This document shows, in pieces, positions 33,321 to 41,358 of a stretch of DNA of 64,000 nucleotides. Source of the stretch: Firmicutes bacterium ADurb.Bin146. GTDB lineage: Bacteria > Bacillota > Clostridia > DUPQ01. Position numbers and translations under genes: made by a program. Under the pieces are notes generated by a model. That model ran no database searches, had not been told where the DNA came from, and worked only from the letters and a program-made list of their open reading frames with translations. Within the stretch, counting starts at the first letter, position 1; every line of letters starts with the position of its first letter. The DNA is taken from the NCBI GenBank assembly GCA_002070475.1, contig MWDI01000016.1, forward strand, positions 1 to 64,000. The letters run 5' to 3'.

Positions 33321-33826
33321 ACAACACAAAAAAATTAACCATATCAGCTATATTCACTGCACTTGCTATAGCAATATCTATAGCGGAGAGCTACATACCT
33401 TATTCTGCAATAGCACCAGGAGTAAAACTAGGTTTGGCGAATGTTATCCCTATGACTCTTCTCTATGTTTTAGGTCCTTTATATGCAATATCTGTTCAGG
33501 CTGTAAGAATTATAGTTACAGGCCTTTTAAGAGGTAATCTTGTAACCTTCTTTTTTAGTTTTTTTGGTGGCATGGCTTCTACAGTATTATGTGCTTTAAT
33601 AAAAAAACAGAAAATAATAGAATTTTCTGTTATTGGTCTGAGTGTTATAGGAGCAGTAATCCATAATACGGCACAGTTTTTCACAGCTCTTGTGATACTA
33701 AAGAACATAAACATTTTGTGGTATATTGCTATTCTAGCTATATTTGCAGTTATTGCAGGAGTGCTTACTGGAATAATAGCAAAATATACCATTAAAGCTA
33801 TAGAAAGATATTCAAGAAGTATTTAA
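33317..33826 (+). CDS. Gx transporter family membrane protein
   Basis: 169 residues, about five membrane helices. N-terminal KLTISAIFTALAIAISIAESYIP and PGVKLGLANVIPMTLLY, then FFFSFFGGMAST, are typical of PF07456 (once called heptaprenyl diphosphate synthase component I). The fold resembles ECF S-components, so small-molecule uptake is possible. The substrate is unproven. Translationally coupled to the NusG-II gene. Confidence 0.85.
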   Translation: MNNTKKLTISAIFTALAIAISIAESYIPYSAIAPGVKLGLANVIPMTLLYVLGPLYAISVQAVRIIVTGLLRGNLVTFFFSFFGGMASTVLCALIKKQKIIEFSVIGLSVIGAVIHNTAQFFTALVILKNINILWYIAILAIFAVIAGVLTGIIAKYTIKAIERYSRSI

Positions 33827-33836
33827 ACGGATTTAT

Positions 33837-33864
33837 TCACATATCAGTAATTTGATTGTATAAT
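33837..33864 (+). promoter_or_regulatory. Promoter of thyA
   Basis: TTCACA (33837-33842), 16 bp, perfect TATAAT (33859-33864), 27 bp before ATG 33891. Confidence 0.5.
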
Positions 33865-33890
33865 ATAAAAGAGAAAACAAGGAGAAAAAT

Positions 33891-34721
33891 ATGAGCAGAG
33901 CTGATGAAATATTTAAAACCATGTGCCGGGATATTATTGATAACGGATTTTCCGATAAAGATTTGGATGTACGTCCAAAATGGCTTGATGGAACCCCGGC
34001 TCATACTGTAAAAAAGTTCTGTGTCGTAAATAGATATGATTTGAGCAGAGAGTTTCCAATCCTGACATTACGTCCTACTCCTTTTAAAAATGCAATTGAT
34101 GAAATACTTTGGATATGGCAGAAGAAATCTAATAATACAAACGATTTAAAAAGCAGGATATGGGATTCGTGGGCTGACAGTGAAGGATCTATAGGAAAAG
34201 CATACGGTTATCAGCTGTCTGTAAAACATAAATACAAGGAAGGCATGTTTGACCAGGTTGACAGAGTGCTTTATGATCTTAAGAACAACCAGGCAAGCAG
34301 AAGGATAATGACTAATATCTATGTACATGCAGATTTACATGAAATGAACCTTTATCCATGCGCATACAGTATGACTTTCAATGTTTCCGGGACTGTCTTA
34401 AATGGAATACTGAATCAGCGATCAAATGATGTGCTTGTTGCAAATAACTGGAATGTTGTACAGTATGCTGTTCTTATGCATATGATTGCCCAGGTATCAG
34501 GATTAAAAGCAGGTGAACTGGTTCATGTAATAGCAGATGCGCATATTTATGATAGGCACATACCCTTAATTGAAGAACTTTTAACAAGACAATCCTTTGA
34601 TGCTCCTAAATTCTGGATTAATCCTGAAATAAAAGACTTTTATGACTTTACACTAGAGGACTTCAAGCTGATTGATTATAAAAAGAATGATCAGATTAAA
34701 AACATCGAGGTAGCAGTATGA
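33891..34721 (+). CDS. thyA: Thymidylate synthase
   Basis: 276 residues. Converts dUMP to dTMP with methylene-tetrahydrofolate. Catalytic cysteine in NLYPCAYSMTF, phosphate-binding arginines in QASRRIMTNIY, and NQRSNDVLVANNWNVVQYAVL plus DAHIYDRH for dUMP. GGAG ribosome site. Overlaps the folA start by 4 bp, the usual thyA-folA pairing that links dihydrofolate production to its reduction. Confidence 0.95.
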   Translation: MSRADEIFKTMCRDIIDNGFSDKDLDVRPKWLDGTPAHTVKKFCVVNRYDLSREFPILTLRPTPFKNAIDEILWIWQKKSNNTNDLKSRIWDSWADSEGSIGKAYGYQLSVKHKYKEGMFDQVDRVLYDLKNNQASRRIMTNIYVHADLHEMNLYPCAYSMTFNVSGTVLNGILNQRSNDVLVANNWNVVQYAVLMHMIAQVSGLKAGELVHVIADAHIYDRHIPLIEELLTRQSFDAPKFWINPEIKDFYDFTLEDFKLIDYKKNDQIKNIEVAV

Positions 34722-35224
34722 ATTTGATAGTAGCTGTTGATGAAAACTGGGGTATAGGATATCTAGGTAAAATACAGTGGAATATAAAAGAAGATATGAC
34801 ATACTTCAAGAACAAAACGCTGAACAAGACAATTATTATGGGAAGAAAGACGCTAGATTCATTCAAAAATGGCAGACCTTTAAAAAATAGGCAAAATATC
34901 GTACTGACAAAAGATAATGAATTTAAAAGGGATGAAGTATTTATTGTACATAGTGTGGAACAAGCGATTGAAAAAGTCAGTTTAATGAATCCTGATGAAG
35001 TCTATATTATTGGGGGACAAAGTATATATGAAGCTTTCCTGCCCTATTGTGAAAAAGCATTTGTCACTAAAGTTCATGGTATATTTAAAGCTGATAAATA
35101 TTTTTTAAATTTAGATCAATCAGAAAACTGGATACTGGTTCATGAATCGGACAGGCTTTTGACACAATCAGGAGTGCATATAACTTTTTGCGAGTACAAA
35201 AGAAAAAAAGATGAAGAGTGTTAA
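34718..35224 (+). CDS. folA: Dihydrofolate reductase
   Basis: 168 residues. N-terminal NLIVAVDENWGIGYLGKIQWNIKEDM with the active-site acid, IIMGRKTLDSF for NADPH and VYIIGGQSIYEAFLPYC near the C-terminus. The usual LPW before the acidic residue reads IQW. Regenerates tetrahydrofolate consumed by ThyA. The stop overlaps the next gene by 14 bp. Confidence 0.95.
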   Translation: MNLIVAVDENWGIGYLGKIQWNIKEDMTYFKNKTLNKTIIMGRKTLDSFKNGRPLKNRQNIVLTKDNEFKRDEVFIVHSVEQAIEKVSLMNPDEVYIIGGQSIYEAFLPYCEKAFVTKVHGIFKADKYFLNLDQSENWILVHESDRLLTQSGVHITFCEYKRKKDEEC

Positions 35225-36464
35225 TAAAAAAAAGGTAAAAATTAATAAGGTATATATAGTACTAGGTTCAATTTATCTAGTAGCATTTATTTTCCGTCTG
35301 TTCATTGCTGGAGCTATTCTGGGGCATCATACTGATATGGGATGTTTTAGTTACTGGGGCGAGCAGGCATATCAGGAAGGGCTTTTGGAATTTTATAATG
35401 GAAAGCTTTATTGTGATTATCCTCCATTATACATATACATCCTGTGGGTAATTGAGGCATTAAGGGAATTGTTTGGCATAATGTTCGCTTTTCCTGCACA
35501 TATAATCATGCTTAAACTCCCATCTATAATTTTTGATATAATTTCTGCATACTTTATATACAAGATAGCCAAAACAAGATTTTCTGAGAAGACCTCTGTT
35601 ATTTTGTCAGCGATAATGGCCTTTAATCTAGCATATATACTAAATTCTTCAGCATGGGGTCAGATTGACAGTATACTGACATTATTCATTGCGTTAACCG
35701 CATATAATATCATGAATAACAAGTTACAATGGGCTACAGTAGCATATGTTTTCGCAGTATTATTAAAGCCTCAAGCTTTTATATTTGCTCCAATATTAAT
35801 ATTTGCATATATTAGAAGCAGGAATATTAAGAAAGTCCTTTCTTCACTTTTAATAGGTCTTGTTCAGTTTGTCGCAATAATACTTCCATATGCTTTAAGA
35901 CAGCATCCTCTATGGATATTCGGTTTGTATTTTGGCACTATGGGACAGTATGCTTATGCAACTGTAAATGCATACAACTTATATGGTTTGCTTGGCCTAA
36001 ACTGGGTACCTGATAGTGAAATATTATGGTTGATTCCATACAAAATATATGGATATCTTGCCATAATTGGGGTGTGTGCATTAACAACAGCAGCATTTAT
36101 AAAAGGACATAAAAAGCCAGGATTTACTTTTGCTACAGCAGGTCTTCTAATGACTGTAGTATTCACATTTGCTACCAAGATGCATGAAAGATATATTTTC
36201 CCATCTATACTTTTGGTACTCGCTGCATATATTTTTTCAAATGATAGAAGATTCCTGCATATACATATACTGCAGACACTTACATTCTTTGCTAATTGTA
36301 CATATATTCTATATTTGAACTACACGAACAGTTATGACATATACTCACCTTTTATAGCAATAGTATCAGCTGTCAGTGTGTTTACAGCATTATGGTATAT
36401 AAAGATATATATTCAATTATATATTATGAACAAGGACAATATGCCTTCAAAATATTTGACATAA
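35211..36464 (+). CDS. GT-C fold membrane glycosyltransferase-like protein
   Basis: 417 residues with about ten membrane helices. A short first loop holds an acidic site (HHTDMGCFSYWGEQ). DYPPLYIYILW, SSAWGQIDSI, LLKPQAFIFAP and TKMHERYIFPS are landmarks of polyprenyl-phosphate-sugar mannosyltransferase-like GT-C proteins. It probably transfers a sugar outside the membrane onto a lipid or envelope polymer; donor and acceptor are unknown. It overlaps folA and runs toward two lipoprotein genes, so an envelope role fits. Confidence 0.75.
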   Translation: MKSVNKKKVKINKVYIVLGSIYLVAFIFRLFIAGAILGHHTDMGCFSYWGEQAYQEGLLEFYNGKLYCDYPPLYIYILWVIEALRELFGIMFAFPAHIIMLKLPSIIFDIISAYFIYKIAKTRFSEKTSVILSAIMAFNLAYILNSSAWGQIDSILTLFIALTAYNIMNNKLQWATVAYVFAVLLKPQAFIFAPILIFAYIRSRNIKKVLSSLLIGLVQFVAIILPYALRQHPLWIFGLYFGTMGQYAYATVNAYNLYGLLGLNWVPDSEILWLIPYKIYGYLAIIGVCALTTAAFIKGHKKPGFTFATAGLLMTVVFTFATKMHERYIFPSILLVLAAYIFSNDRRFLHIHILQTLTFFANCTYILYLNYTNSYDIYSPFIAIVSAVSVFTALWYIKIYIQLYIMNKDNMPSKYLT

Positions 36465-36526
36465 CAAGTTTATTGAGTGAAAATATACTCGCAATAAAAA
36501 AATTGCATATGAAAATGGGGATAAAT

Positions 36527-37744
36527 ATGAAACACAAAAGAAAAACAGTAAATTTAATCAAAAAAGTAATAATAATCTCATTAACAATGATAATAGCAGT
36601 TGTATCCGTTTCCTGTGGCAGTTATTTGGAAGCAGTAGGGAATATAGCAGAATCACCTGTTTTGCCAAGCAAGACACCACAATCATCACCTGCAAATGAG
36701 CCGTCTGAAGAGCCTAGTGAATCTTTAGAACCTACTTCGACTCCTGAAGCAAGTACCTTGCCGTCATCTACTCCAACTGTGACAATGGACCCTTCTTTAG
36801 TGCTTTCAGTCAATCCGCTTACAGGAAAAAGTGAATATATGAATGAGTTTTCTCTGACAGCAAAACCTGTCGCAATACTTTTGGAAAATAAAAGACAGAG
36901 TCTGCCACAGGTAGGAATATCAAAAGCAGATATAGTAGTGGAAATGCTAGTGGAATATGATATTTCACGTTTCATGGCTATATACCAAGATCCATATAGG
37001 ATAGAAAAAATAGGTGCGGTAAGAAGCCTTCGTTCATATTTCACGAAAATGGCATTAGCTTTCGACAGCTATATCTTCCATTACGGTTATAGTGAATATG
37101 GACAGGAAAATGCAAAACAGGATCTTATAGACAGGAATCTTACTACTGTTAATGGAATATTCGGAGAAGATAATGGACATCCTTTCTATCGAGATAGCGA
37201 AAGACTTGCATCGGGCATGGAATCAGTCCACTGCGTAGTGACAACTGGTGAAAATATATTAAACTCCATGAAGGAGTTATCAACCGAGAAAACCGCAAAA
37301 GCAGATCAAGAAATGATATTCAATTTTTCTACTGAAAGCAGCACAAAAAACGGTAAAGAAGCAACAAAAATCTACCTTACAGGAATATATATAAGCAGTC
37401 CATATTTTATATATGACCAGGACAAAGGCGCATATGTAAGACATCAGTTTGCTGATGTTCAAATTGATGGAAATACAGGTGAACCAATAACAATAGAAAA
37501 CCTGTTTATATTGAAAATGGATACACAATACATTGAAGATTCAGCTTTGCATGTAGCGATTACCACACATGGTACTGGAACAGGATACTATATGAATGAT
37601 GGTAAATATATCGAGATACAATGGAGCAGAGATACAGATTCCAGTAAATTTAATTTTACCTCAAATGGAGAAGAAATAAAGGTTGCAACAGGTAATTCAT
37701 GGATATCCTGTATACCATCAGATAAAAGCATATCTATAAGGTAA
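36527..37744 (+). CDS. DUF3048 lipoprotein (YerB-like)
   Basis: 405 residues from ATG 36527 (TGGGGA site; earlier ATGs back to 36392 overlap the previous gene and lack one). Lipoprotein signal with Cys30 in SVSC. A long S/T/P/E-rich linker (about 40-90) follows. The DUF3048 region has PVAILLENKRQSLPQVGISKAD, EYDISRFMAIY and IGAVRSLRSYF, and a later VIHYGYSEYG-like stretch (FHYGYSEYG). Surface-anchored, function unknown. Next to a deacetylase-like lipoprotein. Confidence 0.88.
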   Translation: MKHKRKTVNLIKKVIIISLTMIIAVVSVSCGSYLEAVGNIAESPVLPSKTPQSSPANEPSEEPSESLEPTSTPEASTLPSSTPTVTMDPSLVLSVNPLTGKSEYMNEFSLTAKPVAILLENKRQSLPQVGISKADIVVEMLVEYDISRFMAIYQDPYRIEKIGAVRSLRSYFTKMALAFDSYIFHYGYSEYGQENAKQDLIDRNLTTVNGIFGEDNGHPFYRDSERLASGMESVHCVVTTGENILNSMKELSTEKTAKADQEMIFNFSTESSTKNGKEATKIYLTGIYISSPYFIYDQDKGAYVRHQFADVQIDGNTGEPITIENLFILKMDTQYIEDSALHVAITTHGTGTGYYMNDGKYIEIQWSRDTDSSKFNFTSNGEEIKVATGNSWISCIPSDKSISIR

Positions 37745-37748
37745 TAGC

Positions 37749-38678
37749 ATGAAAAAAAAGATTTATATTTTCTCACTTATATTTTTTATTATTTTTTTAA
37801 CATCCTGTATCAGACCTAATGTACAACCTTCTTTTACGCAAGATGCACAACCATCTTTACCGTATGATGCTGAACAGACAGAGAAAGTTTCACCTTCCCC
37901 ATCACAAGAACCTGTAATACCAACACCTACTCCGACTGTCACTGTTATACCACCGAACAGTACATATATAGCTTTCTATGACCTTTATGCAGATCTTACT
38001 AAGACGGATGAACTTAAAAGGGATATCATTTACTGGAGCGAAAAAGGTATAAGAACGGATATAATGGATAAATATAATGTAATAACATCGATAGATACTG
38101 AAGAAAAGGAAATATATCTTACATTTAATTTAGGTTATGAACATGTAAGGGGAAATACCGAAAAACTTCTAAATATTTTAAAAAACAGAGAGATTAAAGC
38201 AACTTTTTTTCTAGTAGGCGAGTTTATTGAAGTATTTCCAGATAAGGTTAAAGCAATTCATGAAGACGGTCACACTCTTGGAGCACATAGTTATTACCAC
38301 ATTCCTCCTTCATATACAATGTCTGATGAGGAATATATCGATGACTTTATAAAAACTGAGCAGTTACTTAAAACTGCCCTTGCCGACGATTATGAAAGAA
38401 TGAGATATTACAGACCAATATCTGGTGAATACTGCGAAAGAGATTTATATATTGCACAAGCATTAGGCTATACGTCAATTTTATTCGATGCGACATATTC
38501 AGACTGGAACAGAACAGTTATAAATGGATGGGAATTTGCGTATAACGAACTTACTAATGATGTCCATGAAGGCGCAATTTATCAGCTTCACATAGTGACT
38601 GCTGATAATATAGAAGCGCTTCCTGTCTTTCTTGATGAGCTGATAAATGACGGTTGGACATTTAAAGCGTTTGATTAA
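37749..38678 (+). CDS. PdaA-like polysaccharide deacetylase lipoprotein with altered active site
   Basis: 309 residues. Lipoprotein signal (LTSC, Cys20), S/P/T-rich linker (about 30-70), then a NodB domain (about 120-305) closest to PdaA-type enzymes. These act on peptidoglycan N-acetyl groups. Metal histidines are present (GAHSYYH, His180 and His184), as is RPISG. The catalytic motif that should read TFDxG is TFNLGYE: Asn127 replaces the base Asp and Leu128 the metal Asp. Activity may be lost or changed; a binding role is possible. Starts 4 bp after the DUF3048 gene. Confidence 0.85.
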   Translation: MKKKIYIFSLIFFIIFLTSCIRPNVQPSFTQDAQPSLPYDAEQTEKVSPSPSQEPVIPTPTPTVTVIPPNSTYIAFYDLYADLTKTDELKRDIIYWSEKGIRTDIMDKYNVITSIDTEEKEIYLTFNLGYEHVRGNTEKLLNILKNREIKATFFLVGEFIEVFPDKVKAIHEDGHTLGAHSYYHIPPSYTMSDEEYIDDFIKTEQLLKTALADDYERMRYYRPISGEYCERDLYIAQALGYTSILFDATYSDWNRTVINGWEFAYNELTNDVHEGAIYQLHIVTADNIEALPVFLDELINDGWTFKAFD

Positions 38679-38687
38679 AGTGACACA

Positions 38688-38715
38688 TTGACAAAACCTA
38701 TCCGTATGATAAAAT
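38688..38715 (+). promoter_or_regulatory. Promoter of the DivIC-like gene
   Basis: TTGACA (38688-38693), 16 bp, TAAAAT (38710-38715), 27 bp before ATG 38743. Confidence 0.55.
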
Positions 38716-38742
38716 ACATTTACACTAAAGAGGAAGGCTTTT

Positions 38743-39021
38743 ATGAAAAGCAAGACTAAAAAAAGATTATTTACATTAATATCAATTGCATTTATAGCAT
38801 ATTTCATATATATCATTTTTTCACAACAGCCAAGAATTGATATGCTGATAGTTGAGAAGCAGAGGGTTCAGGAAAAAATAAAAGAACAGGATGCCATATA
38901 TGAACAGTTGCTTTATTACCAGTCCATAGCAGGAACAGATGAATATATAGAGATTATGGCAAGATTAAGGCTGGGTTATGTCAAACCTAATGATCTTATA
39001 TTTATAAGTACAGGCGACTAA
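38743..39021 (+). CDS. DivIC/FtsB-like septum formation initiator
   Basis: 92 residues. Basic N-terminus, one membrane helix (about 10-28), a short coiled coil (about 35-65) and the family's C-terminal end, EYIEIMARLRLGYVKPNDLIFI. FtsB/DivIC proteins bind FtsL/FtsQ at the septum. AGAGGAAGG ribosome site. The single gene stands apart from a dcw cluster, which is common for divIC. Confidence 0.88.
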   Translation: MKSKTKKRLFTLISIAFIAYFIYIIFSQQPRIDMLIVEKQRVQEKIKEQDAIYEQLLYYQSIAGTDEYIEIMARLRLGYVKPNDLIFISTGD

Positions 39022-39072
39022 GTATATTTGTATAATTGATTTTTGAGTTAATAAAAACACACACGATCTTGA

Positions 39073-39101
39073 TTGATATTTTATAATCCAAGTGATATTA
39101 T
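39073..39101 (+). promoter_or_regulatory. Promoter of hppA
   Basis: TTGATA (39073-39078), 17 bp, TATTAT (39096-39101), 33 bp before ATG 39135. Confidence 0.5.
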
Positions 39102-39134
39102 TCAGTAAAATATAATTTTTCTGGAGGCAGTTTT

Positions 39135-41228
39135 ATGTGGCAGGCTGGATTAAATATTTTCTATCTGATTGCATTTTTTGCTGTAATAATTGCATTTGCG
39201 TACACATGCTATCTCTACTTATGGGTAAAGAAGCAGGATCAGAAGAATATAAAGATTGGTAAAATAGGTATTTTGATACGTAATGGTGCAAATACATTCA
39301 TGAAAAAAGAGTATATAGTATTAGCTAAATTTGCTCTTATTATGGGTATTCTAATTGCGATTATTCTTCCAACGCCTATATGGTCTAGTAATATATGGGA
39401 TAACATTATTATGATGCTGTCTTATTTATCTGGTACGATATTTTCAGCAATTGCAGGTAAAATAGGTATTTTTGTCTCCACTTTAGCTAATACAAGAGCA
39501 GCTGAGGCATCTTTAAAAGGTATAAAGCAATCCTTTCTTATAGGCTTCAGAGGAGGAGCGGTTATGGGCCTTGCTGTTGTCGGGACCAGTCTTTTAGGAG
39601 TTGCAGCAGTTCTTCTGTTTACTGATAATACAACAGCATTGCTTGGATTTTCATTTGGTGCTAGTTCTCTTGCGCTGTTTGCGAAAGCAGGAGGAGGAAT
39701 ATTTACGAAAACTGCAGATGTGAGCGCAGATCTGGTAGGTAAAGTTGAACTAGGAATACCGGAAGATGACCCAAGAAATCCTGCTGTTATTGCAGATAAT
39801 GTAGGTGATAACGTAGGGGATGTGGCTGGAATGGGAGCAGACTTGTTTGATTCCAATGTTGCTTCTATGGCTGCAGCTTTAGTCATGGCTGCAGGGTTGG
39901 ATGCTACACTAAATAACAGCACGAATACATCAATGGTTTTTTGTTATTCAGCATTAGGTCTTATAGCATCAATAATCGGAATTGCTACGGCAAAGATAGG
40001 GAAAAAAGGAAATCCGACAAAAGCTCTAAATTCTTCAACTTATGTTACAACACTTATTTATCTAGTTTTAACCGCAGGAGCCACTTATTTGTTTGAAGGA
40101 TTCAGATGGGAAATCTGGGGAGCTTCAACAGTAGGGCTATTAGTTGGAGTCCTTATAGGGCTTGTAACCAACTATTTCACAGATGATAACATGCCTATTG
40201 TCCGTAAAACAGCAAAGGCATCTAATTCTGGTCCTGCATTCACTATATTATCAGGAACCGCGTATGGGTTTATATCAGCTGCACCCGCTATGGTGGGTAT
40301 CGCAATATCTGCTTTAGTCGCATACAATATGTGTAAAGATATTGGTGAAGGTTATGCTATGTTCGGGATATCAATGGCGGCGGTAGGAATGCTTTCAATT
40401 GTTGGAATGATTATTGGAAATGATGCCTATGGTCCTATTGTTGATAATGCGAGAGGCCTTGCAGAGATGGGCAATCTTGGAGAAGAAGCTATTAATATAA
40501 CTGATGAGCTTGATAGTGCCGGCAATACTGTAAAAGCAATTACAAAAGGATTTTCCATAAGCGCTGCTGGGCTGACAGTCATAAGTCTTCTTGGAGCTTA
40601 TGTAAGCAAGGTTAATGCTGCTGCGATTGAACTTGGGAAAGAGACGATTGTAGGGTTTGATCTAATGGACCCAAAAGTTTTCTTCGGATTATTGAGCGGT
40701 GCTGCTGTTCCTGCAGTATTCTCTGCCATGTTAATACTTGGAGTGGATCGCAATGCTCAACGTATGGTTGCAGAAATACACAGGCAGTTTAATCAGATAT
40801 CGGGATTAAAGGAAGGTAAAGAAGGCATTGTTCCTGAATATGATAAATGCATAGATATATCTACAAAAGGAGCTTTACGGGAACTGATACCAGCAGGTCT
40901 ATTTGCAATTATAGCAACTTTGGTTGTAGGATTCATCGGAGGAGTACATGCTATAGGAGGATTTCTTATGGGGAATATTGTAAGCGGTCTTCTATTAGCA
41001 TTGTTCATGTCAAATTCTGGCGGATTGTGGGATAATACCAAGAAGTATATTGAAGCAGGTAATTTTGGAGGTAAGGGTTCAGATGCACATAAAGCTGCAG
41101 TTGTAGGAGATACCGTAGGAGATCCTTTCAAAGATACAGCAGGGCCTTCCATTAATACACAGATAACTGTTGTGTCATTGGTAGCGTCACTTATGTCTAC
41201 AATATTCCTTGCATTCTCAATATTCTAA
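39135..41228 (+). CDS. hppA: Membrane-bound ion-translocating pyrophosphatase
   Basis: 697 residues, about 16 membrane helices. Couples pyrophosphate hydrolysis to H+ or Na+ export. The substrate site is complete: DVSADLVGKVELGIPEDDPRNPAVIADNVGDNVGD region (39710-39830) and GDTVGDPFKDTAGPS at the end. The K+-dependence position reads GNTVKA, with Lys where K+-dependent enzymes have Ala; this suggests a K+-independent type. In the motif following GDVAGM the usual LFE is LFD. The pumped ion is not certain. CTGGAGG ribosome site, own promoter. Confidence 0.93.
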   Translation: MWQAGLNIFYLIAFFAVIIAFAYTCYLYLWVKKQDQKNIKIGKIGILIRNGANTFMKKEYIVLAKFALIMGILIAIILPTPIWSSNIWDNIIMMLSYLSGTIFSAIAGKIGIFVSTLANTRAAEASLKGIKQSFLIGFRGGAVMGLAVVGTSLLGVAAVLLFTDNTTALLGFSFGASSLALFAKAGGGIFTKTADVSADLVGKVELGIPEDDPRNPAVIADNVGDNVGDVAGMGADLFDSNVASMAAALVMAAGLDATLNNSTNTSMVFCYSALGLIASIIGIATAKIGKKGNPTKALNSSTYVTTLIYLVLTAGATYLFEGFRWEIWGASTVGLLVGVLIGLVTNYFTDDNMPIVRKTAKASNSGPAFTILSGTAYGFISAAPAMVGIAISALVAYNMCKDIGEGYAMFGISMAAVGMLSIVGMIIGNDAYGPIVDNARGLAEMGNLGEEAINITDELDSAGNTVKAITKGFSISAAGLTVISLLGAYVSKVNAAAIELGKETIVGFDLMDPKVFFGLLSGAAVPAVFSAMLILGVDRNAQRMVAEIHRQFNQISGLKEGKEGIVPEYDKCIDISTKGALRELIPAGLFAIIATLVVGFIGGVHAIGGFLMGNIVSGLLLALFMSNSGGLWDNTKKYIEAGNFGGKGSDAHKAAVVGDTVGDPFKDTAGPSINTQITVVSLVASLMSTIFLAFSIF

Positions 41229-41276
41229 AAGAAGATTCTGCAATTACCGAAAACTCATTTCCAATAACTTGATTTG

Positions 41277-41308
41277 TTGGCAAATTCAGGGTTTTATGTT
41301 AACATAAA
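41277..41308 (+). promoter_or_regulatory. argS promoter overlapping a 16-bp palindrome
   Basis: TTGGCA (41277-41282), 17 bp, TAACAT (41300-41305). The -10 lies within the perfect palindrome TTTATGTTAACATAAA (41293-41308), a possible operator. I saw no T-box motif upstream of argS. Confidence 0.4.
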
Positions 41309-41358
41309 GGATAATTCAAAAGCCTGTAGGGTTTTTATGGAAATGTAAAGGGATTATT

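Noticed and set aside
41229-41358. A T-box riboswitch was looked for upstream of argS.
   Set aside because: No specifier stem, AGGGTGG-type antiterminator sequence or terminator is visible in the 130-bp leader.
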